A DNA stretch of 64,000 bases from Talaromyces rugulosus (lineage: Eukaryota; Ascomycota; Eurotiomycetes; Eurotiales; Trichocomaceae). Each line of letters opens with the position of its first letter. Within the stretch, counting starts at the first letter, position 1. The position numbers and the translations under genes were made by a program. The stretch spans positions 4,278,001 to 4,342,000 of the forward strand of contig NC_049563.1 in the NCBI RefSeq assembly GCF_013368755.1. The letters run 5' to 3'. The notes beneath the pieces are model-generated. The model made no database searches. It was not told the origin of the DNA and saw nothing but the letters and a program-made list of their open reading frames with translations. Of the stretch, positions 1 through 12,837 are shown one piece after another.

Positions 1-3000
1 TTTCTGACAGCCTCGACTCATCCGACACGACAGACTTCCGAAGCTTCAATCTCTCTTCGGGTGGTATGTTCTGCCACTCAGAACCAAATGTGATCACGGA
101 AGCTTTCTTTCCGTGAAGAGTGAAATTTGTGTCCTTCCTAGACAGCACTTCGCCTTCACCACCGGTAAGATTGTCAGGCGGAGGAAGGCTCGATGATGAA
201 TCCCGGCCCCTTTTGCTTCGTTGGTGAATCGGCTTGCTATCTCTCAAAGTTCGCTGTAGGCTTCGGCGGTTGCGACTACGAAGATCCCCTGTTCTGAGGT
301 CACTCTTCTCTTCTGTCAGTTTCTCGCTACTTCCGGCTTCATCTACCACGGTAGACAACTGGCCAGTCCCTGCAGGCTCATCGACAGTAAGAAGTCCTGC
401 TTCACGAAGGATCCGCTCTTCTCCGTCATCAAAATTTGAGATACTCGTCTTAGCCTTCAGGCTAGGAGAACCCACGCTGTTTGCTTCAGCTTTACTTTTG
501 GAGCTAAGTACTGACGGATCTCGTTCAGATACTTTGGTACGGCTAGAGTTAGCACGGCCGACCACTTGCTCAGATGATGTTCCAGTCGCTTGTTGTGGGT
601 TATCAAGAGGAGGCTCCAAAGATAATGCTGACGGGGTGATGCTTGACCGCCGGGCATCAGAAGAAAGTCGGGAGGCGAATAAACCTGGGCTCATCGGTTC
701 CTCGGCAGGGCCTGAAGTAGGCGGGTCTGTAGCAGCGGCATCGTTACTCTGATGGGCAGTTGAGAAGCTTTGTACAGAGTCATGCCTGTTCAACGAAGCA
801 AGGCTTGTTTTGGCTGTAGCGAACGAGGTTCGTTTGTTCGCATCACCAGGTACTTTTTCTTCAAGACCAAGGTCCAAGGATAGAAATTGCTTGTAGCATC
901 TGGTCCGCCATATATCAAACCGCACCCATTTGAGTTTTGCAGACATGCGTCCAGCAGCGAGAATGACGTTCTCCCTCGCTCTATTATGAACCGGTGTCAA
1001 AAGTTGGAGATGTCTGGCATTTCTGAGCAAGTCGTCAAGTTGCTTCTCACAACTAGACAACTTTTCATCGGCTTCGGCAATCCTTTGTGTCATCAATCGT
1101 TGGCGGGCAGCGGACATTTCCTCTGCGAGGTGCGGGTCGACGTAATTTTTATGAGCAGGCTGAGTATCTGCCTGGGTCTGAGATTGCGTCTGGGAACCCT
1201 CCGATGAGATCGAGTTCATGCGTGTCACTTTTTGATGCCTTCGACCCTCGTATCTTGTACCAACAGTTGCCTTCAATGGAACACCCGTAGTCCTAAAGGT
1301 GGCCGCGTAGTTTAATTTCGCTAACCAGTCATTCATATCGGCGTCAGAATTTGCGAGGAAGGTTTCCTCAAGCCCATTGTGACGAACAAAAAGAAATGCG
1401 TGTTTATGTCGTCTGTAATCGGTGTCGATCAAAGTAACCGCATCAGACGTCGACATGATAGTATCTGGTTTGAAATCGACCACGGGCGGCCTGAACACAA
1501 CAGGTAGCCTGGTGCTCCGTTTGTTCTGGTTCTCGTACTGCGCCATGAGGGACTTGATCCATGATAGGTCGCGGAAGAAATACAGCTGTGAAGAGGTTAA
1601 AAGAGTACCCCATTCTTGCCAGGGTGAACGGCCTCTCTTTTTCTTTGGGTCCTTACGCCAGAGCAGCCCAACCTTGACTACCTTAATATCGACCAAGCCA
1701 GGATGAGAGTCAATGGGGTTATGGATGCTTGCAGAAGTCATAAAAGCGTCTGGTCGAGACCTTGCCGAAACAATTTGCAAGATCGACGAATTCAAAAAGG
1801 CCTGATGCAAAGCCTCAATGTCATCAGGCTCTTCCGCGCCGCTGAAGCTATAAGTGTCATCAACCAACATGACATCTTTCAAACTTGGGCGTAGGTGATC
1901 CAATTTGCCGTCTAAAATGACAGCGTAAGGGTCCACAGGCTGGTTTGATACCCGTGACAACTGATCGGAGCTGGCCACCTTTAGCAAACCTCTCTTCTTT
2001 GGCATTTGTCTTGCACTGAAATTGAGCTCGTCTTCAACATGAATGAACGGCGTGTAGGAAATATTCTCGTATATGCATTCGAGGATATCCTCTGATATGC
2101 CGTCGACACGTGAATTCCTGACATAGTCTTGCTTCTGCATCTTGCGTTTGTTATTCTTGTTGAACACGTCGGTATGTAAAATGAGGATAGAAAAGGCGAT
2201 GAAATAAGTTTGGTCTAAAGAACCGTGTTAGTGAAATTTTTTTTTAAAATTAAATCATGGCAGTGCTCATACCTGTAGATGCAAATATTCCTGGATTACA
2301 TTCGTAGTAACGATCCGAGAAGCTCTGAAGAACTCGGTCGATTTGTTGCGTTTCTTTCGGTAATTCAACCGCCATCAACAACTTGCGAATTGCCATATCA
2401 ATTGGTTCCCCAAAGAAAGCAAAAGTTCGCATGAACTTGCGCAAGGAAACCTTGAAGAATTCGTCGTCGGATTGCGACAATATCGTGGCAATAGATCCCT
2501 TATGCACTGCCTCTTCGAGTTTGGACAGATACGTTGCGGGCGTGTCGTCTTCTGTACGATCAGGATACGATACCTGATTCTGCGAAGCCGAGTTCGAGGC
2601 ATGCTTAGAATCCGAGCCAGGAGTGCCTGGCGGTCGTGGACTTGCACGGCCATCTCGGGGGAAAGAGAGATCAGAGTTTTGGCGCAGTTTGTTGCTTAAG
2701 TTAAAAATGTCGCCGAAGCTTTTGCGGCCAGTAGTGGAAGTTGAATTTCGACCAGAGGCGATGTTTGACGAGGAGTGTTGCGGATCGTCCTCACTTCGAG
2801 CAGCGTCTATAAGCGAATTCAAAGTCGACGATCGTCCGCGACCCTGTCGGCCTTTGGCAGATGTTGTTGAATGTGCTGATGTGGTAGAGTTCTTGCGGAA
2901 AAGACGTGGTGGATTGATAGCCCTTGGAGACGATAGTTTGGCAGAGGACTGAGTGGGGGATGGCAACGGCGAAACACGGTCTCCGTCCGGTGTGACGGGA

Positions 3001-3929
3001 TCTATCGAAGGACGACCGTCCTCGTTTGAGACTGGCGACTGTCGGCCACTGATGGGGATGTCGGACCCGGGAGGAGGAGGGAGCTTGACGGGAAGGGGGA
3101 ACAGCGGGCCTCGGCTCCTTTTCAAACGGAGCATACTGAACTTCTTTTTTGGGTGAGAGTTGATGCTTCTCGCGGATCCTCTGTCGCCTGAGCTTTGTTC
3201 TGACCTTGAAGATTCTGAAAAGCGGTTATCTCGATCTGACTGACGATGCACAGGCCCACTGCGGTATGAAGAAGTAGAAAGCCGTCCGGGCTCTTCGTTG
3301 ATAGTGGAGGAGCCGGCTAAAGCTTGCGAATATGGGCCTTTTGTATGTCCCGGGTCCTGTGTATTTCCAAAGCCAAACATTTCTCTCGATTTCTTTTTGA
3401 CCAACAAGCCGGGTTTTCGGGCGGACTTGTCCAGGTTGGAAGAGGTAGTAGGCGCAGTTGTTATAATCGTTGGTGCTTGGACCCAATTAGTTAGAAAATA
3501 AGGGGAAATGGCAGACCGGGACAACTCACGAGGAGGAATTGGTGGTACTGGGGGGATGTCGGGCTCGTTCCGGGAATAACTTGCGGAAAGTTGAGGATCG
3601 GAGGCATGGCGGAATCGCAACATGCTGAAGCGGTTTCTTTTGGCATTTGGGGTCGGACCAGCTGCAAAGGTTTGGCCGGTGGCATTGTACTTATTCACAT
3701 TGTCGAGTCCATGCGACTCAGACTCGTCCACGCTGGGGTCGTCTAATTGCGAGTGACGAGGTCCCGACTCCGACTGGCGTCGGTCCACTGCCGCCGGCGA
3801 CGCGGAGGGACGGGGGACATGTTCGCTATGGCGAGGTGAGTTGGTTGGGAGCATAAAGCTATAGCGTTTCAGGCCATTGTTATTGTTATTTGCATCCGTG
3901 GGCGCCAGCCGAGTACGGTTCCAATGCAT
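1..3929 (-). CDS. Sec7-PH domain Arf guanine-nucleotide exchange factor (Syt1 type), 3' end cut by window
   Basis: Exchange factor that should activate Arf GTPases on Golgi or endosomal membranes. Exon 1 (2273-3929) codes for a long Ser/Pro-rich disordered region and then the Sec7 core, with the catalytic glutamic-finger segment LPKETQQIDR and the following NPGIFAS. A 58-bp intron (2215-2272) splits an Asp codon, and exon 2 continues with DQTYFIAFSILILHTDVFNK, the conserved end of Sec7. A PH domain follows (segments GLLWRKDPKKKR, EWGTLLTSSQLYFF and HAFLFVRHNGLEETFLA, about 1380-1680), then a short coiled coil and a disordered Ser-rich tail that runs off the left edge. The Sec7-PH order with a long N-terminus fits fungal Syt1 proteins. 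The start at 3929 is the first ATG of the open frame; the true start could be slightly further in. No second intron is needed between 1 and 2214. Confidence 0.9.
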
Positions 3930-5650
3930 CGCGAAGACAAGATCCGGGGGGGAAGGATGGGTGGTTGGATGGCAACCTATCGGTTCATGCTCGAAGCAGA
4001 CGAATTCGACGGGCGGATTGGAAGGATGGCGAGGAAGGGTGAGGAGGCTATTCTGTGCGCCTTATTCGGAGTGTCTTTTGAAGCATCGCTATGGCGATAA
4101 GGACAAGGGTCAATGGACAAAAGTGGCAAGGTCGTGAAGTCGTAGTACAGTTATTCTCCCCTGAACGCCCCTGCTAGGATCGGCGGCCTCGGTACAGGAG
4201 GGGGAGGGGGGGGGGCTATTGACAAACAAAGGTGAGCAATCTTTTCATAATCAATGGTTGGCCGGAGAAAGAAAACGGTGCATGGCGAGTTGACGCGGCG
4301 TGGATGAGGAAAGCTGTCAAGTCGGTCTGACACGGTGGAGGAGAAGTTGGTGACGGATTAGGTCATCCTACCAGGTTGGCGGCGCAGCTGGCTCCGGGGC
4401 CAAGATACCAGGCTAGTTCTTGTTTGGCGATGCGAACTAGGTTATCAATGCAGACGAAGTTGGCGAACAGTGTGATTCAAAGAGGCAGCATGAAGAATTG
4501 TTGGCGAGAGTAGGACGAACTTTACGTAGCGATTAGTTTTACGGTCGAGGCAGGAACCCCTCCGGGTCCAGGCCCCAAGCCTCACGTGCACCGCCTTCTG
4601 AGAACAACGACAGCCAAGAAGAGGCATTACGACTACGTTCCTGTACTTGCATGCGCTTAGTATTCCTGCTGCGTTGCTGATCCTCTGTTGCCATGGCGGA
4701 GTTTCAATTTCAGGAAACTCGAGCCACTTTCTCACTCACGGCGATCCACCCTCCCAAGAACTACCGCATTTCAACACTAAACGAAGTTTAACGAACGGTG
4801 AAGATAAGGAGCGACAAGCGATCGATGAAGACCGGCAGATATGGCGCCTTATGCACCTAGCAAGCAGTTGATGTATCAGGTTTCATTATTCTCTGTGGGC
4901 AGGACGCCCAGCCTGCAGCTGGGAACCGAGATGCGATGCTTCACATATGCAATATTACAATAATAATAGGCGAGGATCCCGAACACCGTCGCAGAGCTAG
5001 TTTCTCGATCCTCTCTCGCTTTCTTTCTGCCTTGGAAACAGCCCCATGTCACAGGAAGTCGCCGTCAGAAGATTCGGCTTGCTACGCGTTCTAGAAGCAG
5101 GCAACATGATTTCCATGATGGTCTGGATGGGCCTGTGGGCGGTGTTCCCCGCCGAGGCATGCAATGACACGACAGCAGTACTAATTAATTGTTAGTTTAT
5201 ATTTTAATTATTAAATTTAAAACCAATTACTTTTTTACTAATTTTAATAAAAGTTTTTAGGGCTTAAACATAATAATTTCTAATAGATAAGTCAGCTGTC
5301 GATTAGCAATACGCCAAAGACCACAGCGAATAGATCGAGGAAATCAAATATTGGGAATGGACTATATTCAAATGAGTGTGAATATAACCTAGACTAATCT
5401 TGTCGATGAGGATGCCATTGCTCAGGGCCAAAAAGAAAAAAAGTCTTGCTAGAGGAGGAATTGGATGCCACCTTCTACGAAGAAGCGTTCTAACACAATT
5501 GGGCTTATCATAAGAGAGCTGATTGGACATTACAAATGCGTCTACGAAGTCAAGAGGTCGAAAATATTTGGTTTTCACAGGGCAGGTGGAATTAACGCGC
5601 GGCTGTTACAAATTGTAACGATTTTATGGTTTATTTCGTATTTAGCTGCA
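3930..5650. other. Gene-free stretch, 5' region of the Sec7 gene and downstream of the nickel transporter
   Basis: I see no convincing gene. The stretch holds a G-rich run at 4198-4215, a pyrimidine/purine-skewed zone near 3940-4260 that probably includes the promoter and 5' UTR of the Sec7 gene, and a strongly AT-rich block at about 5185-5290. Open frames here are short and have no domain-like composition. Confidence 0.5.
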
Positions 5651-7319
5651 TCACATGTGATGTCTTGGTGTATGCGTAGGACCCTCCTCCTCATCCGTTC
5701 TGCGTTGACCAACCCACCTCCTCCACGGTTTGTAACATGCTACACTCAGCAAGCCGAAAATCAAGAAACAAGCACATATGCCACCTCCAATAGCATCGTA
5801 GTAGTCTCCTGCCGTCTGAACGCCGTCCCAAAACGAGCCGGTGGCATCTGTCACATTCAAAACGAGGGTGAGTAGCTGAATAACCCCAATGACGATTGCA
5901 ACAATCACGGTCAGCGTCGTGAGAACAATAGAAAAGTATAGAAAGGCGATTGGGTCGCGAGCGTTTTGAGTATTGTGTAGGGTAGTAGACTCCGGCCTTG
6001 TTTCGGTTTGAAGGTCGGTGTCCTCAACGAGGATTTCAGTCTCCGAGACAATGGTCTGGGAATCTGGTTTGGGGGGGAGGAAGTTTGTCGCGGGTTGAAT
6101 GTAGAGAGATAGCATCAATGCGCCGTCGGTGGTGTCAAGAAGACACATTCCCGCTTCATGCGGTCAGATTTGGGTTTCTTGTGAGAGACAGGAAAATCCT
6201 TACCTGTGAAGAGGATAGGGAAGATCAAAATGACCCAGATGTCAGTGCCACGAGCAGCTTGGATTGAGGAGATGCCCAGCAAGGCGATTTCAGAAGACGT
6301 ATCAAACCCCAGTCCAAATAAAACCCCCAATGGGTACATTTTCCAGGGTCTGTTTTATCAGTCGAGTCAAAACATTAAGATATTCATGAGAAATTGAGGC
6401 CATACCTATCGATTAGTCTGAACATCCTCTTAAGTACCGAGAACAGAATTCCTCCTCCTTCTATCTTCCATGCTTCCGATTCTTCTCCCTCTTTTAGACC
6501 TAGGACTTTGCGCATTTGCTTGATAAGCCTGTAAAGAATGTATGTATTCATAAGACCAAGCAGAATGAGAAAGGCAGCGCTGACAGAGGTACCAATAATG
6601 CCGCCCACCGTACTGAAGCGGTCAAATCTGCTTGACACGGCAGCTGCAGTGGCTGCCACTACGATTGAAGTGACGATGACAATTCTAAATGACGCTGTTA
6701 GCTTGAATGCTTAAAAAGATTGATTTGCAGTGAAACTTACGTTGAATGTCCCAGGGAAAAAAAGGTTCCAACAGTGACGGGCTTTTGTCCAGTAGCAAGC
6801 AGCCTTCGTGTCATTAGATCAATGGCCTATATCATAGATCTCAGGGTTAAAAGTTTGCTGAAATTGGGGATAAAAGTAAAGGTCATACGGATATATGGTC
6901 AGCGTCCAGGGCATGCCGTAGACCTAACGAATACGAAATCGCAGCAGTAGAAATCAATGACCTGTACCATTATCGTAAGCTTGGTTTTGGATGTATCAGA
7001 ATAGCAACTAATGTCTGTCTACTCACGGGTAAAAGTGCTAGAACGAATCAGTATACACGTCTCTTAAGTTTTGATGATATACAGAAAGTGATATTCATGA
7101 ACTTACCAGGACAATTCCGCAAACCGCCCATACTAATAGATTTATCGACGCAACAAGGCCGATAATGCCAATTGCTGGAAGAGGAATCTTCTTGATCCCC
7201 GGTATCCTGCCATGGGTGATTTCAGCGCGTTGGAGCAGTTTCTTCTTGAGTGGTAGCTTTTGCTGTCCATCGTCTATTGGTGCCAGAGCATCGTTTTGAC
7301 CTTGGAATTGATTGTTCAT
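5651..7319 (-). CDS. High-affinity nickel transporter, NicO/NiCoT family
   Basis: Plasma-membrane Ni2+ (possibly Co2+) permease, supplying nickel mainly for urease. The 436-aa model joins seven exons: 7107-7319, 7027-7037, 6889-6961, 6741-6826, 6406-6684, 6204-6349 and 5651-6153; the sum is divisible by three and every junction is GT-AG. Family signatures are read across the junctions: [16 protein letters not shown] (the HX4DH metal-binding helix II), [22 protein letters not shown], and the [16 protein letters not shown] segment. About eight hydrophobic segments are visible, with a hydrophilic N-terminus of about 45 aa and a polar tail ending in a His pair. The second exon is only 11 nt. The 418 bp upstream to the next gene must hold the promoter. 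The call is secure from the motifs; metal preference is not readable. Confidence 0.95.
7027..7037 (-). other. 11-nt microexon of the nickel transporter gene
   Basis: The exon CACTTTTACCC is bounded by CTAG acceptor and GTGAGT donor sequences. It is needed to keep the frame between VCGIVL in exon 1 and SLISTAAIS in exon 3, giving VLHFYPSLIS. Leaving it out shifts the frame ahead of the metal-binding helix. Confidence 0.85.
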
Positions 7320-7737
7320 ATTGCCTCACAACGAAGGCGCCAGAGCGAACCAAAGAAAAGACAGACAAACAAGTACCGATTGTTGAAGCAGATTTTCTAA
7401 GGTGGAGGTGGAGCTCAGAAGTACTAATGACGGAAGTCGCAAGCGGGGTGAACCGCAAACAACGACAGAAAAAGCTTTCTCGCGGGGCAATTAAACACCT
7501 ACACAATACACAATATATAGGGAAACTCTGGGCATTTGGAAAGTCTACGATTCTACTTTCTACTCAGTGCTGGAGACACACGAAAACGTCGATGAAACTT
7601 TTTTCCAGTTCCTCCTTGCAACACCCCACCTCGTTATCAAAACCCGAAGGCAGCTCTTATCGCACCGCTCCGACTGGCCTCCTGGGTCCTTGGCGTGACT
7701 AAGGGCAATCGAGTAATGAATGGCCTCACGAAGCTGT
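7320..7737. promoter_or_regulatory. Intergenic region containing the nickel transporter promoter
   Basis: It lies between the start of the nickel transporter and the stop of the CorA-like gene, both on the minus strand. No gene is supported. I could not identify a specific regulatory motif. Confidence 0.4.
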
Positions 7738-9305
7738 TCATACCGTACTTTTCTCCGTGTCCTGTCTCTCGGTGGCTACGAGTTTCTTGACTTGCTCCCA
7801 CTCGAACAGTCGCAGGTGGCTCCACAGCGTTCTCCACGTCACCGGCGGATTTTTGTTGAGAAGAGACCGCCATATGATTACAATAAGTAGGGTCGAGGGT
7901 ATCGTCACGACCCAGTATATCCATAGTTGCTTGGAAGCTTGAAGCTTCTCCTCGCCATATTCGAAGAACGTCGTGCTGAAGATGGCCTTGTCACGGCAGT
8001 CAGAATATATCGCTGTGGGGACTATTAGAATTCGCACTTACCGAAATGAATGTGGCCGGTAGAAAAGTCATGGTCAACAGTCCAATGGATTTCATAACTC
8101 GGTTGTCTTGCTGGGCAATCCGATTATACGCCTACATCAAACGGTCAGCTAACGGCCTTGGAGACAGAGAGGAAATGGCTGCCATACCACCGTGATTTCA
8201 CTCGTCAGTCTTGAATAATTAGATACCGACCGCTCTTTCAGGCTCTTCATCATCTGGATCTGGAAGTCTACGTCTTCGTGGGCCTGTTCCCGAGCGTCCA
8301 CACTTAGGGAGACAGGCAGTTTTTCATGGATTTTCCGCTGCTGCTCTAGGATCTTCCCAAAAGTCTGTATGCTGACAGCAAGTACTTCGGATACATGGAT
8401 TGAGTGCCGCGAAATCTCATGCATCGCCTCGAAATCTGGGCCAGCTGTTGGCCGCCTCTGTTTATCGTCATTAGATTGGCTACATGAATAACTTCAGACA
8501 CACCGACCTTTTCAACATCTCGAATGGGATCTCTGATAGCCCACACTGACTTGTCGTTTAACCGCACAACCTCTTGCAGCAGGGGAACGTGCATCGCGAA
8601 CGGATCGTTAAAGTCTACCGCAGTATCCCCCAGGATTACTGATAGAGTAGATGGAAAGTCTTCTGGTGTGTCGATGCACAATATCTGTTCCGAGCCAGGA
8701 GCTTCCCAGCGGCTTACAAAGGTCATTTCGTACCATTTGTAGTCTTTCCCGGTGGGGAGCTTGTATGGGTAAATCATCTTTACGAGACAGCGATACCAAG
8801 TGCCTGAATTTGTCAGCTATGCCTGGGAGAGGGGAGACAATTGGTGTTTTCAACTTACTATAACTTTTCAATCGCTCCTTTTCATCATGACTGCGTCGAG
8901 AACCGAAAAACCCGTTGATATCAATGCCCATCTTCGAGGCCAGGAGAGCCGGAGCATTGAACTGGCGAAAGATTTCGGCTTTTCCCTCTTCATAGCTCGT
9001 CTTTGGTAGAAATCTAAGTCCAGTCGTTCAGCATTGGTTTGGTACTTCTCTGCGGTCAAGTTCCTCACATATAGCAGCATTTTGGCAGTCCGGCGAGCTG
9101 AAAATTGTTAGAATTGTCCAATTCTACAATTGAGCAATACTCACGTTTATGTCATGTGTATCTCCATGTTTCCAAACATTCGATGCTATGCGCAAGAATT
9201 CCAGTCAATTTCCGACCTTGCGATCCCGCTTTTCGTCCGTCACACGAGGTGTTACTCACTTTCGCAGAAATATAGAATTTTGGCCCCAGGCGGCGCAAGT
9301 TTCAT
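7738..9305 (-). CDS. CorA-like Mg2+ transporter domain membrane protein
   Basis: Multi-exon gene for a fungal protein with a C-terminal CorA-like membrane module. The end reads AQQDNRVMKSIGLLTMTFLPATFISAIFSTTFF, a long amphipathic helix followed by the first transmembrane helix, then a second one in KQLWIYWVVTIPSTLLIVII; the canonical GMN loop motif of bacterial CorA is not present, as is usual in these fungal relatives. Upstream exons encode a soluble domain (ETSNVWKHGDTHDIN, FARQFNAPALLASKMGIDINGFFG, YKWYEMTFVSRWEA). The ATG at 9305 gives MKLAPPGAKILYFCE and joins in frame through introns near 9260-9215, 9145-9105 and 9070-9015 (the last with a CTGAAC branch site), then others near 8860-8800, 8510-8460, 8185-8135 and 8040-7990. 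N-terminal exon borders are my reconstruction; transported ion and localisation are unknown. Confidence 0.75.
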
Positions 9306-10122
9306 GGTTAACAATTGAGCGCGGCGACACTAGTCGGACCACACTGTGAAGAATTCAATTTCCTAAGAGCAGTCGGGCGATTTTTGTTTGCAAACTTTGG
9401 ACTTTGGCGCTGGCCGGTTTTATTAGATGCATTGATAGCGCGCGCTCCCCAGCCTCGTGCCAACCCCGCCCGAATCGTCACACAGCTAGTTTACACGACG
9501 AAATGCTGATTTGTGGTACTTTTGTTTTTTCTTGGCTTTTATTAGCCCTTGTAATTTCCCTTGTACTACGCTTCTACGGGAAAGTGCATTGTTTTTTTTC
9601 TTTTGGAGGGCTGGTATATGCCGTGACTATTTTATTGTGGAGCATACTCGTTGGATTATGTTTAAGAGATAGAGGATAAAAATGCGAAAAATAAATTATA
9701 AAATTGATAATCACTACATGTGATATCCTAATTCTAAACTTCTCTAAAACGAGAAAAATAGATATGTGCACGTGTGTGTACAAAAGAAAAAGAATAAAAG
9801 ATAGAAGAAAAGTACAAATAGTTGTCGTAATCATTATTCATGTCAATCATCAAGTCATATCATCATTCGGGATTTTGCCAGCCAAGTCAGAAAATCTCAC
9901 ATCTTGCTGTAAGTGTATTACACTTGGAACAGATGGAGAAGGCGATCTCAGGACACACGTGGTGTCAACTGGTCACCGTCTGGCGAATATATCTCGTTGG
10001 GAAGAGTGAGCGTCCGCTCAGCGTTCCTTTTGTATGGACGCGAGCTGTGCTCATGGACAGTGTTATTGAATACACTTGCTAGGTAGTTGTTTTTTTTTCC
10101 TCATTGGCGAAGTGAGAGTTCT
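9306..10122. other. Gene-free stretch
   Basis: It carries the promoter side of the CorA-like gene and the downstream region of the next minus-strand gene. Positions 9480-9850 are AT-rich. I see no gene. Confidence 0.4.
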
Positions 10123-11184
10123 TCAACCAAAGACAGGCACTGTAGCCGGACTCGGCACCCACATGGTGATGGTGGGCTTGTTCTGGTAAAAGTCCGGTCC
10201 CATAAGAATGTTCCATTCATTTCGTGTGATCGGGGTCACGTCTGAAGCAGACACGGGCGTCTTTGGTCCGCGTCTGGGTGTGCCTGCGCGCGATGGTGCG
10301 CGAGAATGCATTACTCGAGATGGATTCATAGCGGGACGGCGAACTGCGCGAGGCCCCACGCGCGTAGCCGGTGTTGTGCGAGCAGCAGGTTCTCGTCGAA
10401 TGGGGGGTGCTGTGGAGAAGGAAGAAGCAGAAGAAGGAGAGGGCTTGGGCTTGGGGGCTTCGGGCATGACGATTCCTTCCTGGTCGAACCGTGCCTTGTA
10501 TGCGATGGCCACTTTGTGAAGCAAGTCATCGGTCACACGGAGGTTCTCATAGACTCTGTGGAAGAAAGCCGGGCTGAATGGGCGGCCCTGGCAGTTGGTG
10601 ACGGTCTTGTGGAGAAGAGATACACATGATGAGATGTATTTTTTTTCGTGGGCAGGGTTCTTCTTGCTGATCTCCGGTGGGGTAGCAGCAAGCACACAAA
10701 GACGGCGCTTGAGAGTGTAGATGCGGTCGACGTTGAGTACAGTCAAGCCTTCCTGGCTGAAAAGGATCTCGTTTTGGCGCAGGGATTGTTCGACTAGGTA
10801 CTCGTTCTTCATGCGCATGGCAATGTGTTGGCTGAGGGCGTCCATCCAGCTCTGTCCGAGCGAAAACTTTCGGGCGCCCTTTTCGACAATTCGATAGAAA
10901 ATTTTCCATGATGGGAGATCGAGTTCGGTCACTGGGATGACGACCAGGTCGGCAGCGTGGCCCGTTGGCATAGGCTGGCCTCGGCCGACGAGCATAGTGA
11001 CGTGTAGTGATTTTTGTTGCAGTTTGTGAGAAATGTATTCGAGCGCAGGTAGGGCTGATGCTGTCAGGGCATCTGAGTCGAAGTTGAAGTCTGGGCTCAG
11101 TGGTGGAGAGATCATTTCGGATGTGATGGTCCGGGGGGAGCTGGGTCCCGTTCCGATAGAAAGGGGGAGTCGAATACCGACCAT
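10123..11184 (-). CDS. Unrecognised fungal protein, probably conserved
   Basis: Single-exon gene of 353 aa when started at the ATG at 11184 (MVGIRLPLSIG). An upstream in-frame ATG at 11379 would add 65 residues of unconvincing sequence, so the downstream start is preferred. The first two thirds look like a folded domain (ALEYISHKLQQKSLHVTMLVG, FYRIVEKGARKFSLGQSWMDALSQHIA, NEILFSQEGLTVLNVDRIYTLKRRLCVLA). The last third is a basic, Pro/Arg/Ser/Thr-rich disordered tail, ending in a hydrophobic patch (GPDFYQNKPTITMWVPSP). There is no signal peptide or membrane segment. The layout resembles a family of uncharacterised fungal proteins I have seen annotated only as domain of unknown function, but I cannot name it with certainty. 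No function is proposed. Confidence 0.7.
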   Translation of the reverse strand: MVGIRLPLSIGTGPSSPRTITSEMISPPLSPDFNFDSDALTASALPALEYISHKLQQKSLHVTMLVGRGQPMPTGHAADLVVIPVTELDLPSWKIFYRIVEKGARKFSLGQSWMDALSQHIAMRMKNEYLVEQSLRQNEILFSQEGLTVLNVDRIYTLKRRLCVLAATPPEISKKNPAHEKKYISSCVSLLHKTVTNCQGRPFSPAFFHRVYENLRVTDDLLHKVAIAYKARFDQEGIVMPEAPKPKPSPSSASSFSTAPPIRREPAARTTPATRVGPRAVRRPAMNPSRVMHSRAPSRAGTPRRGPKTPVSASDVTPITRNEWNILMGPDFYQNKPTITMWVPSPATVPVFG

Positions 11185-12837
11185 TGTGATGTTGTTTCTT
11201 TTTTGGAAAGTATTAAAAGTAACTTTCACTTGATAGAAGATGAGTGATGATGATGGAGAAGAGGAGCAGGAAGGAGGAGAAACCCCAGAGATGATATAGC
11301 TCTTTCCTCCCTGACAAGGCTCCCTGAATCTATAGATAGGTACTGTCCACCCCCTCTTTTTCGTAGTATTTACCTGCAAGCTACTTTAGCGCCAAAGTTG
11401 ACGAGCTGCTCGTTGCCAATAGAATCGACACCACGATGCGCCAGAGAAGCGGGGTCACATTGCATGACTGGACAAGAACGTTTGTTGGCAAATTGATGAG
11501 GGTAACTGCCTTATCCGGCTTAGCGGCTTTCTAAAAATGACAGCAAACATTGAAATAAATTAAGCTCCCGCAGCGCTACGAGTTTCTATTGGCCAGGACC
11601 AATTTTAGCGCCCCTTTTCCGGCAGATAAAAATAAACTTAACGTAGTTAACCGCTCTTCTCACCCAATCATTGCGCATCTAATGTGATTCACCTGCATAT
11701 GGCACTCACCGCATTGTGACGGCTCTTGAGTAAAAATAGCTTTTACAAGGTCGCCTAATTTTAGCACGGCTCGTAAATTAGCTGGCATTTCGTGCCTAAT
11801 TAGCTTAGTTCGCTGGATACTACAGAGATAGCATGGGAACTGGACAAAATAGAATGCTAAAAATCGTAAAAGAAAATTAGACGCTGGTGTTCTCTAGAGT
11901 GCGTCTTCCATATTTTAGTCGCAGCCAACATTGGAATGGAACACACCATATTACTCGTCCCCGCAGGTAGTACAGCTGAACCGAAGCGCTTTACTAGTAT
12001 AGAGCGTGCATATATATATACAGCTCTACTTCTGCTACCACGAGTCAAAATAGGGGCGCGCAAAGCAAACCATTCCCACAAATCCTCCTGTAGGGTGTGA
12101 CTCGCAAAGCGCTTCCTACAATATATTTTCTCGGATTCCTGCCTGGTTAGGCACCTCCAGCTGCAGAACAAGATTTACGCTAGATAAGAACAAAGCGCCA
12201 TCTAATATGGCCACGATGCACCCATAAACTCTACGAATTGATCGATAGGACACCGACCAGCAATTTATTGTTGGAAAAGAAAATAGATAAGCTCATGGCG
12301 GTAGCATCTGAACGCTGATTCAACCATCCTGCAAGCCATTGAAGAGCGGGGCTGGCATTGCGGCGGTTAATGCAACCACTTAACACAATGTGTTACCACC
12401 TGTTAGCGCTGGCTAGTATGTGGCTTTTTCCTCTACTCACCGAGCAGAGCCAATCGACACCACCGTTAAATTTTTCCAGGGCTTGCTATTTGCTGACTTT
12501 CTTGAGGGGTGTCTGCAAGCAGCCGTCCACGCCAACTGTCAAATCTCGCGGACCCCGCTTGATGTGTTCAACGGTGGGGGCATTTCTGCATCCGTCTGGG
12601 TGTGCAGTTAATATGACAGCATTATTTAACTTGCAGATTAGCTTGTAGGCCTTGCGTAATAATACTTTATATGGCGTGTGTCTAACTAGCTAAAATGCAG
12701 CCTATCTAATCAAGTAATTGTCTAATGCGCGCCCAACGCCACCCAACCCAACATATGCAAGTTTTCAAATATTGTCACAGTTCGAGCCTCTGAAAAAAAA
12801 AGAAAGAGAAAAAAAAGGAGAAAAAAAAGGGCCTAGG
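11185..12837. other. Gene-poor region, possibly decayed repeat DNA
   Basis: The start includes the promoter and 5' UTR of the preceding gene. From about 11,500 to 12,750 the sequence is AT-rich with frequent TAATTAG/TTAGC words and no frame with domain-like composition. It could be an old mutated transposon, but I found no terminal repeats or recognisable reading frame. A purine/A-rich run lies at 12,790-12,832. Confidence 0.4.
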
